A stretch of DNA of 32,245 bases from Clostridia bacterium (GTDB lineage: Bacteria > Bacillota > Sulfobacillia > SLMV01): contig PUMM01000168.1 in assembly GCA_003551365.1 (NCBI GenBank), positions 1 through 32,245 on the forward strand, in the 5' to 3' direction. The translations under genes were made by a program, and so were the position numbers. Shown in pieces: positions 1-9,046 of this stretch. The stretch's first letter is position 1; each line of letters begins with the position of its first letter. The notes below the pieces were generated by a model that was not told the DNA's origin, did no database searches, and saw only the letters and a list, made by a program, of their open reading frames with translations.

Positions 1-210
1 AGCTCTCCCGGTATTAGTCGCGCCACTCGCCTTCCGGTTCCCAGCGCATTCGGCGCACCGCCGACTTCCGTCTGTCCGGCTCGGAGACCCGTCCGCAGCG
101 GGAGGTCTCTGAGCGGTCGCTGCGGGGGCTTTTGGACAGTCTGAAGTCGGCGGTGCGCCGAATGCGCTGGGAACCGGAAGGCGAGTGGCGCGACTATTAC
201 CGGGAGAGCT
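1..210. repeat. Large inverted repeat at window edge, probable fold-back chimera
   Basis: Bases 1-68 are the reverse complement of 143-210 with a single mismatch. The match continues with a few mismatches to 1-77 against 134-210. The right arm lies inside the methyltransferase coding frame (residues about 2-26). The left arm encodes nothing sensible on the plus strand, and the gene's frame meets a TAG at 15-17 inside it. The loop (about 78-133) reads on in the methyltransferase frame with a sequence that looks like genuine upstream coding. This is the pattern expected of a strand-switch chimera or palindromic contig end. A natural hairpin is possible but would be an odd place for one. Confidence 0.85.
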
Positions 211-806
211 CCTACACCGAGCGGGGATTTGCCGCGAAAGAGGAGATAGTGGAAGGCTTCCTGCGGCATCTGCAACCACGGACGGTCTGGGACCTGGGCG
301 GGAATGTGGGGGTGTTCAGCCACCTCGCCGCCCGGTGTGGGGCGCACGTGGTTTCCCTGGACTCCGATCCGGCCTGTGTCCAGCTGAACTACCGCGAGGT
401 GGCCAAAGAGGAGATCGACGTACTTCCGCTGTGGGTGGATCTGTGCAATCCCAGCCCAGACCTAGGGTGGGCCAATGAAGAGAGAGAGGCGCTGCTGGCC
501 CGCGGACCCGCGGACGCGGTAATGGGTCTTGCTCTGGTCCATCACCTGGCGATAGGCAACAATGTCCCCCTCGACCGGGTGGCAAAGCTGTTTGCCCACT
601 GCGGGGGCGATGTGATAGCCGAGTTTGTGCCCAAGAGTGACCCCCAGGTGCAGCGCATGCTCGCGTCCAGAGAGGACATCTTCCCCAACTACACCCGGGA
701 GGGTTTTGTGGCGGCCTTTTCCCGCTATTTCACTGTGCAGGAGTCGAAAGTCATACCCGATTCCGACCGGGTACTGTATCTGTTGCGGGAGGGAGGCGAC
801 AGGTGA
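132..806 (+). CDS. Class I SAM-dependent methyltransferase, NoeA-like, N-terminally truncated
   Basis: The protein has a Rossmann-fold methyltransferase core. Motif I is VWDLGGNVG at residues 52-60, followed by an acidic strand end (VVSLDSDP) and the segment LVHHLAIGNNVPLD, which I recognise from the NoeA-related methyltransferase family. From memory, that family is considerably longer at the N-terminus than the 224 residues seen here. The only start in frame is a TTG at 132. The frame stays open upstream to base 18, and 78-131 reads as plausible coding, so the true start was probably lost at the fold-back junction near base 77. The 3' end overlaps the next gene by four bases (GTGA), so the two are translationally coupled. 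The methyl acceptor cannot be told from sequence. The partner gene suggests cell-surface or lipid modification, which is inference. Confidence 0.8.
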   Translation: MDSLKSAVRRMRWEPEGEWRDYYRESSYTERGFAAKEEIVEGFLRHLQPRTVWDLGGNVGVFSHLAARCGAHVVSLDSDPACVQLNYREVAKEEIDVLPLWVDLCNPSPDLGWANEEREALLARGPADAVMGLALVHHLAIGNNVPLDRVAKLFAHCGGDVIAEFVPKSDPQVQRMLASREDIFPNYTREGFVAAFSRYFTVQESKVIPDSDRVLYLLREGGDR

Positions 807-2326
807 AGAAGTATCTGCATCCAATTCTCTTTGCTCTGTATGCCGTGCTGTTTCTGTACTCGCACAATGTACACCAGATAGGCTTCCGGCACGCGGCCTG
901 GCCGCTGGTCATCGTGGGTGCGGCGGCGCTGCTGCTGTACGCACTGTTTCTGCGGCTCCTGCCCGACCGCGAGAGGGCTTCGCTGACGGCCAGCCTGTTC
1001 TGGATCCTGTTCTTCTCCTTCGGTCGGGTGCATTCGGGCATCACCGGAACGCGCATATTCATACCGGATGCCGGTCTGTATTACCCGCTGCTCGGGCTGT
1101 GGGTGGCCATATTCGCCTTCCTTCTCTGGGGCATGCTGCGCACCCGTCGAGAGATGGAGCCGGTAGCCCGTTTTTTGAACATTGTGGCCGTGGCCCTGAT
1201 CGTGATCGTGGTGGTCAATTTGGGCGCACGAACCGTGCAGGGCGAAGTGCTGGCGCGGCGGCATGAGGAAGCGTACGGCGAGGAAGCCGCTGTACAGCTG
1301 GATCCGGGGGATTCGCCCCCCGACATCTACTACATCATCCCCGATGGCTATCCCAGCAGCGATACCCTGCGCGAGGTCTACGGCTATGATAACAGCTACT
1401 TCATCGGGGCTCTGGAGGACCTGGGTTTCTTTGTGGCTGACGAGGCACGCAGCAACTACCCGCTGACCACGCTGTCGCTGTCATCCTCACTCAATATGCG
1501 CTATCTGGACGATTTGACTGAGGTGCCGGGGCGCGACTCCCGCGACCTGACCGTGCCGCACGGTCTGATTGAGGATAACCTGGTGGCGCGCTCCCTGCAG
1601 GGCGCCGGGTATAATTTCGTGCATTTTAACTCGGGATGGGGCCCCACCATCCAGAGCCGCCGGGCGGAGGAGAACTACTTGTTCGGGCGGTTGGGGGATG
1701 AGTTTGCCGAGGCCCTGGTCAACCAGACTCCCCTGATGCCCGCACTGGGAGGCGACGGTGCCCGCACGCGGGTGCTGGAGACGTTTTCCACCCTGCCCCG
1801 TATACCGGAGGAAGTGAGCGGACCCCGCTTCGTGTTCTCCCACATCCTGCCGCCCCATCCGCCCTATCTCTTCGATCGCGACGGGAACCCGCTGGAACGG
1901 GCTGAACTGGAGATGACCGGCGACGTCTGGAAGAACCGGGAAGGATACCTGGAGCAGCTGCGCTTCGTTAACCGACGGCTGGAACGGGTGGTGGAGGAGA
2001 TCCTGGAGCAGTACGAGGCCGAAAATGAGCCCATCATCATAATCCAATCTGATCACGGCACGGCATCTCTGGGCGAACGATTCAACGGGGGATGGAGCGA
2101 TCCCGCCGACGACTTTCTGCGCGAACGCACCAGCATTCTGCACGCCCTGTACGTGCCGGAGGATGTGCGGGAGCAGCTGGATCCCTCCGTGACTCCAGTC
2201 AACAGCTTCCGTCTGATATTCCGGTATCACTTCGATGCAGATCTTGCGGGGAAAGAGGACCGCATATTCTTCTCCAACTATGATTATCCCTTTGATGTAA
2301 GGGACGTTACCGATGCGGTGCGTTGA
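803..2326 (+). CDS. Membrane-anchored sulfatase / alkaline phosphatase superfamily protein
   Basis: This 507-residue protein starts at a GTG that overlaps the stop of the methyltransferase. The N-terminal 145 residues hold about five hydrophobic segments (roughly 4-22, 30-52, 58-76, 93-112, 121-142). A large extracytoplasmic domain follows. Sulfatase-fold signs are the opening metal-binding strand IYYIIPDGYPSSD, a Ser/Thr-rich nucleophile region near SNYPLTTLSLSSSLNM, FSHILPPHPPY, and the metal-ligand motif IIIQSDHGTASLGE. The architecture matches membrane phosphoethanolamine or phosphoglycerol transferases and related surface-polymer enzymes. I cannot assign the substrate, and no sulfatase Cys/Ser-x-Pro-x-Arg signature is visible, so transferase or phosphatase chemistry is as likely as sulfate hydrolysis. 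Confidence 0.82.
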   Translation: MKKYLHPILFALYAVLFLYSHNVHQIGFRHAAWPLVIVGAAALLLYALFLRLLPDRERASLTASLFWILFFSFGRVHSGITGTRIFIPDAGLYYPLLGLWVAIFAFLLWGMLRTRREMEPVARFLNIVAVALIVIVVVNLGARTVQGEVLARRHEEAYGEEAAVQLDPGDSPPDIYYIIPDGYPSSDTLREVYGYDNSYFIGALEDLGFFVADEARSNYPLTTLSLSSSLNMRYLDDLTEVPGRDSRDLTVPHGLIEDNLVARSLQGAGYNFVHFNSGWGPTIQSRRAEENYLFGRLGDEFAEALVNQTPLMPALGGDGARTRVLETFSTLPRIPEEVSGPRFVFSHILPPHPPYLFDRDGNPLERAELEMTGDVWKNREGYLEQLRFVNRRLERVVEEILEQYEAENEPIIIIQSDHGTASLGERFNGGWSDPADDFLRERTSILHALYVPEDVREQLDPSVTPVNSFRLIFRYHFDADLAGKEDRIFFSNYDYPFDVRDVTDAVR

Positions 2327-2475
2327 TCTGCACCCACTCGCCCCGATCATTCTGATGGCCGCATAGCCCGGGCATATCTGACTTTGGCTCTACCGACGGA
2401 ATGAGTCATTAGCCGTACGATGCGGCCCTCCCGGAGATTTTTGGATTAGGCGCTGGTTCATCCCAGCTGCGTCTC

Positions 2476-4092
2476 TCAGTCTCTATCAGCTGGTTCCTCC
2501 TGGATTACCAGGTGCAGCTCGACCGTCCCACCGTCCCTCTCCGAAAGCCGGGGGTGGACGGTGAATATGCGCGGCTGCGTGCATTCTGCCGGAAAGTCCT
2601 CGCGCCAGTGGCACCCGCGGCTCTCCTCCCGCGCCAGGGCAGATGCAGCTACAGCTGCGCCCGTCAGGATCGGTCCGCGCCGGGAGGGCGGTAGATTCGC
2701 GGCGCTGTAGTGCAGCAGTGTTGCCAGGCCCGCGCGCAGGGATTCCCCCTCCCGCATGGGACCCACATTATTCTGCATCAGCGAGGTCAGGGATGTCTCG
2801 ATTGCGGGACCGGGGTTCACCGGGGTGCCGTCTATGGTGGTCCCGGTGCAGGGACCCGGGTGAACCGCTGCATCCGCAGGCTGAGCGGCTGTCATCTGCG
2901 CTGCCCTTTCAGCCGCGGCCGCACCGGCTCGCCGGCCAAATACCAGCAGCTCGGTGAGGGCGTGTCCGCCCACCCGGTTTGCTCCGTGCAGTCCTCCCGC
3001 TACCTCTCCCGGGGCGAAAAGGTTGGCCACGTCGGTCTCTGCCCACTCGTCAATGCACACCCCACCGGAGAAGAAATGCTGCACGGGGGCGACGGGGGTG
3101 GGTCTCCATGGGTCGGATCGGTCGCCCGCCAGTATGCCCGCGCGGTGCGCCAGTCCCGGATCATCGCGCAGCCGGCTATCGGCCTCCTCCAGGTGCAGGT
3201 ATACAGCTCCGGTGTCCCGGCGCCTCTGCTCGATGGCCAGGGAGAGTCGGTCCCGGGCAAAGCGATTCAGATCCCGTCCGGTGGGCAGGTTCCATTTGTG
3301 CATCAGGGGAGGCAGGAACTCGCATCCCTCGCCGTCGGTGAGGCGCACGTGATCCAGGATGGTGCAGCCCATGAACCAGTTACCTCCGCGGTCATGCACG
3401 GATCCGAGTGGATGAAACTGCACAAACTCCATATCCCGCAATCGGGCTCCTGCCGTGAGGGCGAGGGCATATCCGTCACCGGCGATGCCGCTGGGGTTGT
3501 CGGTGCGTGCGTAGATCCGTCCGGCTCCACCCGTAGCCAGCACGACCGAACCGGCACGTATGCGGTACTGGTCACCGTCCCTGTCTGCCACTTCTATCCC
3601 CAGCGCGGGACCGTAGGGTTCGGCCTGCAGTATACGGGTGGCGGTGAAGGGATGAAGCATTTTCACGCCGACCTGCTCGGCGCGGCGCACCAGGGGAAGG
3701 GTGAGTCCGGTGCCTCCCAGCAGCGGCCGATCGATCTCCCGCTGCACCGACGCTCCACCCCGGCGCCAGCTGAACTCGACCCCCCAGTCCGCCACTGCAG
3801 CGAAGGCCTGTGGGCTTTCATCAGCGGTGACCTGCAGGAGTTGCGAATCATTCAGGTCTCTGCCCGTGTGACGCACTGCCTGCAGGTATTCATCGGGTTC
3901 CATTCCCCCCAGCGGAGCTGTGAATCCTCCCCCGGCGTAGGCGGTGCAGGAGGAGATGCCCGGACGTTTCTTGCTCACCAGCATCACCTCGGCCCCCAGT
4001 TCCCGGGCGCGGATGGCGGCTATGAGTGCAGCCCCGCCTCCTCCTATGACCACTACATCGGTGCTGTCCGGCGTCTTACTGCTGCAGTGCAT
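2476..4092 (-). CDS. FAD-dependent fumarate reductase / L-aspartate oxidase-type flavoprotein
   Basis: This 538-residue soluble flavoprotein belongs to the succinate dehydrogenase/fumarate reductase flavoprotein family. The N-terminus has the dinucleotide-binding motif VVVIGGGGAALIAAIRA. Family landmarks follow: FVQFHPLGS (substrate His), GRDLNRFARDRLS (Arg-rich active-site helix), HFFSGGVCID, and GEVAGGLHGANRVGGHAL near the FAD pyrophosphate. The residue aligned with the His that covalently binds FAD in SdhA/FrdA is absent (region GISSCTAYAGGGF), so FAD should be non-covalent as in L-aspartate oxidase and soluble fumarate reductases. I chose the start at 4092 because AGGAGG lies six bases upstream; three earlier in-frame ATGs lack such a site. 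No iron-sulfur or membrane-anchor partner is next to it, so the electron donor or acceptor is unknown. Confidence 0.85.
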   Translation of the reverse strand: MHCSSKTPDSTDVVVIGGGGAALIAAIRARELGAEVMLVSKKRPGISSCTAYAGGGFTAPLGGMEPDEYLQAVRHTGRDLNDSQLLQVTADESPQAFAAVADWGVEFSWRRGGASVQREIDRPLLGGTGLTLPLVRRAEQVGVKMLHPFTATRILQAEPYGPALGIEVADRDGDQYRIRAGSVVLATGGAGRIYARTDNPSGIAGDGYALALTAGARLRDMEFVQFHPLGSVHDRGGNWFMGCTILDHVRLTDGEGCEFLPPLMHKWNLPTGRDLNRFARDRLSLAIEQRRRDTGAVYLHLEEADSRLRDDPGLAHRAGILAGDRSDPWRPTPVAPVQHFFSGGVCIDEWAETDVANLFAPGEVAGGLHGANRVGGHALTELLVFGRRAGAAAAERAAQMTAAQPADAAVHPGPCTGTTIDGTPVNPGPAIETSLTSLMQNNVGPMREGESLRAGLATLLHYSAANLPPSRRGPILTGAAVAASALAREESRGCHWREDFPAECTQPRIFTVHPRLSERDGGTVELHLVIQEEPADRD

Positions 4093-4850
4093 ATCGATCC
4101 TCCTCATATAGCTCATTGTTGCTGCATGCATCGGCTCAGTGATATCTCATAAACGCATCCGCTCTGCGATGCTCTATACACCTCAGGGTTTCATCATATG
4201 GATGAATTTGCGGCCTTTCCGCGTATACACTACGTACTTATACTCTACCCCAGCGCCCGCAGCCTGCACCACCGGGTGCTCGCTGTCGCTGACTCTGTCG
4301 TGCAGGGCAGCGAACCCTGCGAGGAGCCCGCACCCCGGATGGCGAAGATGGACTGTGGACGTGTTCGGGGGAGGAACATCAGTGCATGATAGCCCAGGCG
4401 GCGCGGTCATGCGGCCAGGACGGTTTTGGCCGGTGTGGCGCGCCGCAGGTGAGGAGCACGAGATCGGAGTGCTGAGTCTGCCCGACAGCAAGGTGGAGTG
4501 TGACCGGAAGCGGCACGGTATACTGGAGGCTGCCCCGCTGAAAGCTGCGGGAAAAACGGGGTGGAAGAGGATATGACCTATCGGGAGAGTGAGCTGTTTT
4601 CATTGACGAGAGGCCGGTGATGGATGTGGTTTCTCGGGGTCGCCACAGGGACGGCTATGCCCGGCCCGCTGATCCCGCAGAGGTGGATGAGGTGCAATGG
4701 GATTTCGCAGCAATGGGCAGTCCACCTTGAGAGGCCGGGGCTTTGGACTTGCAGGAGTATTGACCGGTTGCGGGAGATATCCGGGGGATGCTGAAGGGGA
4801 TCCAGCACACGGGATGGAGTCGGTAACGGGACAGAGAGGGGAGATGCAGA
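4093..4850. other. Intergenic region of about 760 bases, no convincing gene
   Basis: This gap lies between the divergently transcribed flavoprotein and aminopeptidase genes and should hold both promoters. I see no RNA gene, IS end or clear terminator. One minus-strand frame ending at 4183 has a gene-like C-terminal stretch (EYKYVVYTRKGRKFIHMMKP) just upstream of the flavoprotein gene, but it has no good start and its upstream half looks non-coding. It may be a small unrecognised gene or a decayed one (about 15-20% likely). Short plus-strand frames here look random. Confidence 0.5.
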
Positions 4851-6326
4851 TTGCGCGCGCAGTGGTTTGAGGGACAGTTGTGGGACGCTACGGTCGAGGT
4901 TCTGCTGCTCCCGCTGCGGCGGGACGGTGTCGGACCCGGTACGGATTTTGCCGATGAGCAGATGGAAGGATTTCTGAGTGAGCTGTTGGAGGGTGGTAGG
5001 GTTGATCTCTCCGCGGGGGCGACCACCGTCCTGTACCCGCGGTGGTCAGGACCCGGTCAGTTAGTTCTGGTGGGCCTGGGCGAAAGGCCCGATGACGGTG
5101 GCGTGCGCGATGCACTGGCCGATGCGGCGCGGGAATACGTGCGGGGCGCGAGTACGGCAGCTCTGGATCTGAGCAACCTGGCAGACGACGTCATGGGAGC
5201 GCGCGAGGCGGTGGAGGGTGTGGGGCTAGGTGCTTACCGCTTCACCGGCTATGCCCGCGATGATGAGGAGAAATCCGGCCCGGCGCAGCTGCTGGTGGGG
5301 TTTGCAGCTGGAGGAGCACCGGAGCGTGGGCTGACCTATGCGGTCCGGCGGGGAGACATGCTGTCCCGGGCTGCGCGGGAAGCGCGCGACCTGCTCAACG
5401 AGCCCGCGAACTACCTCACACCCCGAGAATTTGCCGGGCGGGCGGCGAGTATGGCCGACGAGGTGGGACTTGACTGCGAGATTACCGGTGAGGACGCCCT
5501 GCGCGAACTGGGCCTCGAGGTCATGTGTGGCGTGGCGGCCGGGAGCGAGGAGCCGGCCCAGCTGATCAAACTCACATATGATTGCGGGGATGCCGGTGCG
5601 CCCACCCTGGTTCTGGCCGGAAAGGGTCTCACCTTCGACTCCGGCGGAATATCGTTGAAGAAATCAAAGGGAATGCAGAACATGAAGATGGACATGGGAG
5701 GAGCAGCGGCAGTGCTGGCTGCCATGCGGGCGATTGCGGAGATGCAACCGGAGATGTCAGTGGTGGGTCTCATAGGAGCGGTGGAGAACATGCCGGATGG
5801 CGGGGCACTCAAACCGGGAGATGTCCTGCGGGCGTGTGATGGTCGTACCGTTGAGATAATCAGTACCGATGCAGAGGGTCGCCTGGTGTTGGCGGATGTG
5901 GTGGCGTATGCGGTGAGAGAATTGTCGCCGGACTGGATAGTGGATGTGGCCACGCTCACCGGCGCCGCGTCCGTGGCTCTGGGTGATGGGGCCGCCCCGG
6001 GCGTGGCGAACGACGATGGGTTGGTGAATGGTATCATGGAGGCCTCACGTCCCGCCGGGGAGCGTTTCTGGCAGCTGCCTTCCTATGACCACTACCGGAA
6101 GCAGCTGAGGAGTCAGGTAGCTGATCTCAAAAACTCCGGTGGGCGGAAGGCCGGCTGTATCACCGGGGGCCTCTTCATTGGTACCTTTGCCGAAGGTGTG
6201 CCCTGGGCTCACCTGGATATTGCCGGGGTGGCCTGGACTGAGCGCGACAGCGGCTGGCGCTCCCGGGGCGGTACCGGGTATGCTGCGCGTACGCTGGCGC
6301 TTCTGCCTTTCACTCTGACGGATTGA
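4851..6326 (+). CDS. pepA: Leucyl aminopeptidase, M17 family (PepA)
   Basis: This is a cytosolic metallo-aminopeptidase that removes N-terminal residues from peptides, acting as a two-metal hexameric enzyme in characterised members. The 491-residue length is normal. The C-terminal catalytic domain carries the metal-binding and active-site segments GKGLTFDSGGISLKKSKGM, MKMDMGGAAAV and STDAEGRLVLADV. The last is the family signature NTDAEGRL with Ser for the first Asn. The N-terminal domain (about 1-160) is more divergent, as usual. The start is a TTG with GAGGGGAG about eight bases upstream; no better in-frame ATG exists. The gene is followed after about 160 bases by an ABC exporter pair on the same strand. 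Co-transcription is possible but not shown. Confidence 0.95.
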   Translation: MRAQWFEGQLWDATVEVLLLPLRRDGVGPGTDFADEQMEGFLSELLEGGRVDLSAGATTVLYPRWSGPGQLVLVGLGERPDDGGVRDALADAAREYVRGASTAALDLSNLADDVMGAREAVEGVGLGAYRFTGYARDDEEKSGPAQLLVGFAAGGAPERGLTYAVRRGDMLSRAAREARDLLNEPANYLTPREFAGRAASMADEVGLDCEITGEDALRELGLEVMCGVAAGSEEPAQLIKLTYDCGDAGAPTLVLAGKGLTFDSGGISLKKSKGMQNMKMDMGGAAAVLAAMRAIAEMQPEMSVVGLIGAVENMPDGGALKPGDVLRACDGRTVEIISTDAEGRLVLADVVAYAVRELSPDWIVDVATLTGAASVALGDGAAPGVANDDGLVNGIMEASRPAGERFWQLPSYDHYRKQLRSQVADLKNSGGRKAGCITGGLFIGTFAEGVPWAHLDIAGVAWTERDSGWRSRGGTGYAARTLALLPFTLTD

Positions 6327-6490
6327 TGCTTGTGAACCCCCCGGTCCGCATGTGCGCCTGGGGCGACCATTTATTCGTCGTTGGCTGCGACCCCCTGGTG
6401 CTCATGCAAATGGCCGGGGAATGCGGGATGATATGTGGGGACATTCTATACTGCCACTTCCCGGATGAGCCGGGGAGGGGGGAGAATGAC

Positions 6491-7381
6491 ATGATCGAGA
6501 TTTCCGGACTCACCAAGCAGTACAGAAGTGGAAAGGGTGTATTTGACATAAGCTTCTCGGTGGCCCGGGGTGAGGTGTTTGGATATCTGGGGCCGAATGG
6601 TGCGGGCAAGACCACTACCATCCGGCACCTTATGGGATTCATGCGCCCGGACCGGGGCGAGTGTCGCATTGATGGTCTGAACTGCCGCCGGCAGACTGCG
6701 GAAATACAGGAATCGCTCGGATATCTCCCGGAAGAGACGGCCTTCTTTCCCGATATGACGGGGCATCAGTTTCTCGATTTCATGCAGCAGATGCGCGAAA
6801 GCCGTAACGATTCGCGGCGGGAAGCGCTGGTTGACCGCTTTGAACTGGAGACCAGAGGCAGGATACGAAGGATGTCCAGGGGGATGCGGCAGAAGCTGGC
6901 ACTGGTGGCCGCCTTCATGCACGACCCGCAGGTGTTGGTGCTGGATGAACCGACGGCGGGCCTGGATCCGCTCATGCAGAGCACCTTCATAGAGCTGATT
7001 CTGGAAGAGCGCGAACGGGGAAAGACGGTGCTGATGTCCTCCCACCGCTTTGATGAGATTGAGCGGACCTGCGACCGGGCCGGGATTATCCGTGAAGGAC
7101 GCCTGGCTGCGGTGGAAGATATCCGTTCTCTCAAGGCCTCTCAACGGCGCGCCTACATCATCACCGTCGGATCGGAGGAGGATGTGGATGTTCTGTGTTC
7201 CTCTGCTCTGGAGGTCGGTGCCGTCGGCCGCCGGCGCGTAGAAGTGTTCGTCAGTGGGGACTACGATCCTCTGATAGGGGCACTGGCCGAATGTGATGAG
7301 GTCCTGGGGCTGGATGTGCGCGCACAGAGCCTGGAGCAGGTCTTCATGCAGTACTACGGGCGGGAGGCGGGAGAAGAATGA
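6491..7381 (+). CDS. ABC-2 type transporter ATP-binding protein
   Basis: This 296-residue ABC ATPase energises an ABC-2 type exporter. The Walker A motif is GPNGAGKTT near residue 37. The signature is MSRGMRQKLAL, the variant usual in drug and antibiotic-type exporters. Walker B with the D-loop is VLVLDEPTAGLDP, and the H-loop is SSHRFDEIER. A C-terminal extension of about 90 residues is typical of the BcrA/CcmA-like subgroup. The start at 6491 follows a purine-rich GGGGAGGGGGGAGA and places the ATPase domain at the very N-terminus. An upstream in-frame ATG at 6323 would add 56 residues with no family resemblance. The gene overlaps the permease gene by four bases (ATGA), so the two products probably form one complex. 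The substrate is unknown. Confidence 0.93.
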   Translation: MIEISGLTKQYRSGKGVFDISFSVARGEVFGYLGPNGAGKTTTIRHLMGFMRPDRGECRIDGLNCRRQTAEIQESLGYLPEETAFFPDMTGHQFLDFMQQMRESRNDSRREALVDRFELETRGRIRRMSRGMRQKLALVAAFMHDPQVLVLDEPTAGLDPLMQSTFIELILEERERGKTVLMSSHRFDEIERTCDRAGIIREGRLAAVEDIRSLKASQRRAYIITVGSEEDVDVLCSSALEVGAVGRRRVEVFVSGDYDPLIGALAECDEVLGLDVRAQSLEQVFMQYYGREAGEE

Positions 7382-8178
7382 GCCGCACGCTGTTCATCTA
7401 CACGACCAGATCCAACTGGGTCATTGGCGCGGTGATCCTGGCGATCATGTTCATGTATCTGGCCATCATCGTTTCCATGTACGATCCGGAAGAGGTGGAG
7501 CAGATGGCCGCCCTGGTGCAAATGCTGCCGGAGGAAGTGGCCGCGGCGATGGGCTTTGACATCTTGGTGACTGAGCTGACCTCATTCCTGGCGCAGTACT
7601 ACTATCAGTTTCTCATCTTCCTGTTTCCCATGATCTACTGCATCATGGTCGGAAACCGCCTGGTGGCCGGACACGTGGATCGCGGCTCCATGGCCTACCT
7701 TCTGAGCACGCCGCACTCCCGGGTACGGGTAGTGACGACGCAGGCCGCCTATTTGATGCTGGGCGTGACGGAAATGATCGTACTGGTGGCACTGGGTGGG
7801 CTGGCCCTCAGTGCCATCATGTATCCGGGAGAACTGGATGCCGGTTCTTATCTACAGCTCAATGTGGGGGCGGTGGCCTTCTTTCTGGCCCTGAGCGGCA
7901 TATGCTTCTTCTTCTCCTGCCTGTTTGATGATACCAGATACTCTCTCGCCCTGGGCGGAGGTATTCCGGTGGTCTTCTTCGTGATTAACATGCTCACCAA
8001 CGTGGCCCCAAACTATGAGTGGCTCCGTTACCTCACCCTGTTTTCCCTCTATAGACCGGGAGAGGTCGTTGCGGGTGAGCAGGCAGTGTGGTTGAATGCT
8101 GCGATTCTGGTGGGAATCGCCGTCATCCTGTACGGGGGCGGCGTATATGTTTTCGACCGCCGGGATCTTTCCCTGTGA
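7378..8178 (+). CDS. ABC-2 type transporter permease
   Basis: This 266-residue membrane protein has about six hydrophobic helices. The first is at residues 15-35. An extracytoplasmic loop rich in Glu and Met follows (about 36-70), and further helices lie near 76-96, 117-140, 155-180, 190-215 and 235-255. The order of helices, the segment GSMAYLLSTPHSRVRV after the second helix, and the C-terminal YVFDRRDLSL are typical of ABC-2 permeases such as those of antibiotic or Na+ exporters. It starts inside the stop of the ATPase gene (ATGA), so the two are translationally coupled. It would form the channel as a homodimer with two copies of the upstream ATPase, which is family knowledge. The cargo cannot be predicted. 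Confidence 0.9.
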   Translation: MSRTLFIYTTRSNWVIGAVILAIMFMYLAIIVSMYDPEEVEQMAALVQMLPEEVAAAMGFDILVTELTSFLAQYYYQFLIFLFPMIYCIMVGNRLVAGHVDRGSMAYLLSTPHSRVRVVTTQAAYLMLGVTEMIVLVALGGLALSAIMYPGELDAGSYLQLNVGAVAFFLALSGICFFFSCLFDDTRYSLALGGGIPVVFFVINMLTNVAPNYEWLRYLTLFSLYRPGEVVAGEQAVWLNAAILVGIAVILYGGGVYVFDRRDLSL

Positions 8179-8284
8179 GGGGTCCCGCCGGGATGCCCGC
8201 GGGGAGACACGGAATGGGCACAAGGGCGGTGCTGGCGCTGCAGTGTGGATCATTTTGACAGCACGCTCCTGCGAGTGGCAGCCA

Positions 8285-9046
8285 TCATCCGCCGCCCCGG
8301 TTTTCTGGGACGAGCATCCCGGTCAGGGGCAGCTGCGATGGCGTGGCCGGAGGGTCCGGAGCGGGTCGGGAGTACTCGTATTGGGCCGCACTGATGAGCG
8401 GGCCTCGATCGCTTCGGGTGCGTCCCTGCAGACCGAGTAGGGCGAAGGGATGCCCGGGGTCTCCGTGGATCTTGTGGAGGGTATGAGCGGGTCCCAGTGG
8501 GGAGGCCCGCTGCAGCACAACTCGCGCGTCAGCAACCAGCGATGCCAGAGGTCGCAGGAGGAAAATGATTGGCTCCAGGGCGAACCGCAGCAGCAGAACG
8601 CAAAGGGTCAGAAGTGAGGTCGCCCACATGGGCATCGGACTGGTCTGCCGGGTCCGGCTGTGCCAGGGAAAGAGCATGCGGCCGGAGTACCAGGCGCAGG
8701 GGTTTAGCAGGGCGTAAATCCCATCTATTACATCAGGCAGTACTGCACCTATTATGGCGGCCAGGCGGACATACAGTCTCATCCTGGGTTCGCTCTTCCG
8801 ACAAAGCAGTTTCTGCAGCATGAATGCCAGGCCGCCCGCCTGCACGCCCAGAAAGGGGGTGGCGGACTGCAGGTCTCCCGGATTGAACCAGTTCACCGTG
8901 AAGTCCGGCTCCAGCATATCCATAACTGCATGGGACGCAATTCCCAGGCAGAAGGCGGTCCCGGGGCCTCCCCATCTGCCCGATGAATCGTACAGAGTTG
9001 TGCCTATGGAGTCAGCAACCACCACGTGCTTCAGAATATCGCTCAT
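8285..9046 (-). CDS. Polytopic membrane protein, distantly like YdjM-type membrane hydrolases
   Basis: This is a 253-residue protein with several hydrophobic stretches (roughly 28-45, 70-80, 92-110, 143-165). Polar motifs sit near membrane segments: GIASHAVMDML, GAVLPDVIDGIY and PWHSR. Their spacing recalls the His/Asp motifs of the LexA-regulated, membrane-bound metal-dependent hydrolase family (YdjM-like), but the match is weak and I would not assign an activity. The C-terminal 70 residues are hydrophilic and Pro-rich. The start is well supported, with AGGAGGG six bases before the ATG at 9046. It is convergent with the ABC permease gene, about 100 bases away. No clear hairpin terminator was seen in that gap. 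Confidence 0.65.
   Translation of the reverse strand: MSDILKHVVVADSIGTTLYDSSGRWGGPGTAFCLGIASHAVMDMLEPDFTVNWFNPGDLQSATPFLGVQAGGLAFMLQKLLCRKSEPRMRLYVRLAAIIGAVLPDVIDGIYALLNPCAWYSGRMLFPWHSRTRQTSPMPMWATSLLTLCVLLLRFALEPIIFLLRPLASLVADARVVLQRASPLGPAHTLHKIHGDPGHPFALLGLQGRTRSDRGPLISAAQYEYSRPAPDPPATPSQLPLTGMLVPENRGGG

Noticed and set aside
2350-2430. GGCCGCAT and ATGCGGCC inverted repeat between convergent genes as a terminator
   Set aside because: The stem is only eight bases with a loop of more than 50 bases, so a functional hairpin is doubtful.
2710-4152. Long plus-strand open frame across the flavoprotein gene
   Set aside because: It mirrors the real minus-strand gene, whose protein has clear FAD and active-site motifs; the plus-strand translation resembles nothing.
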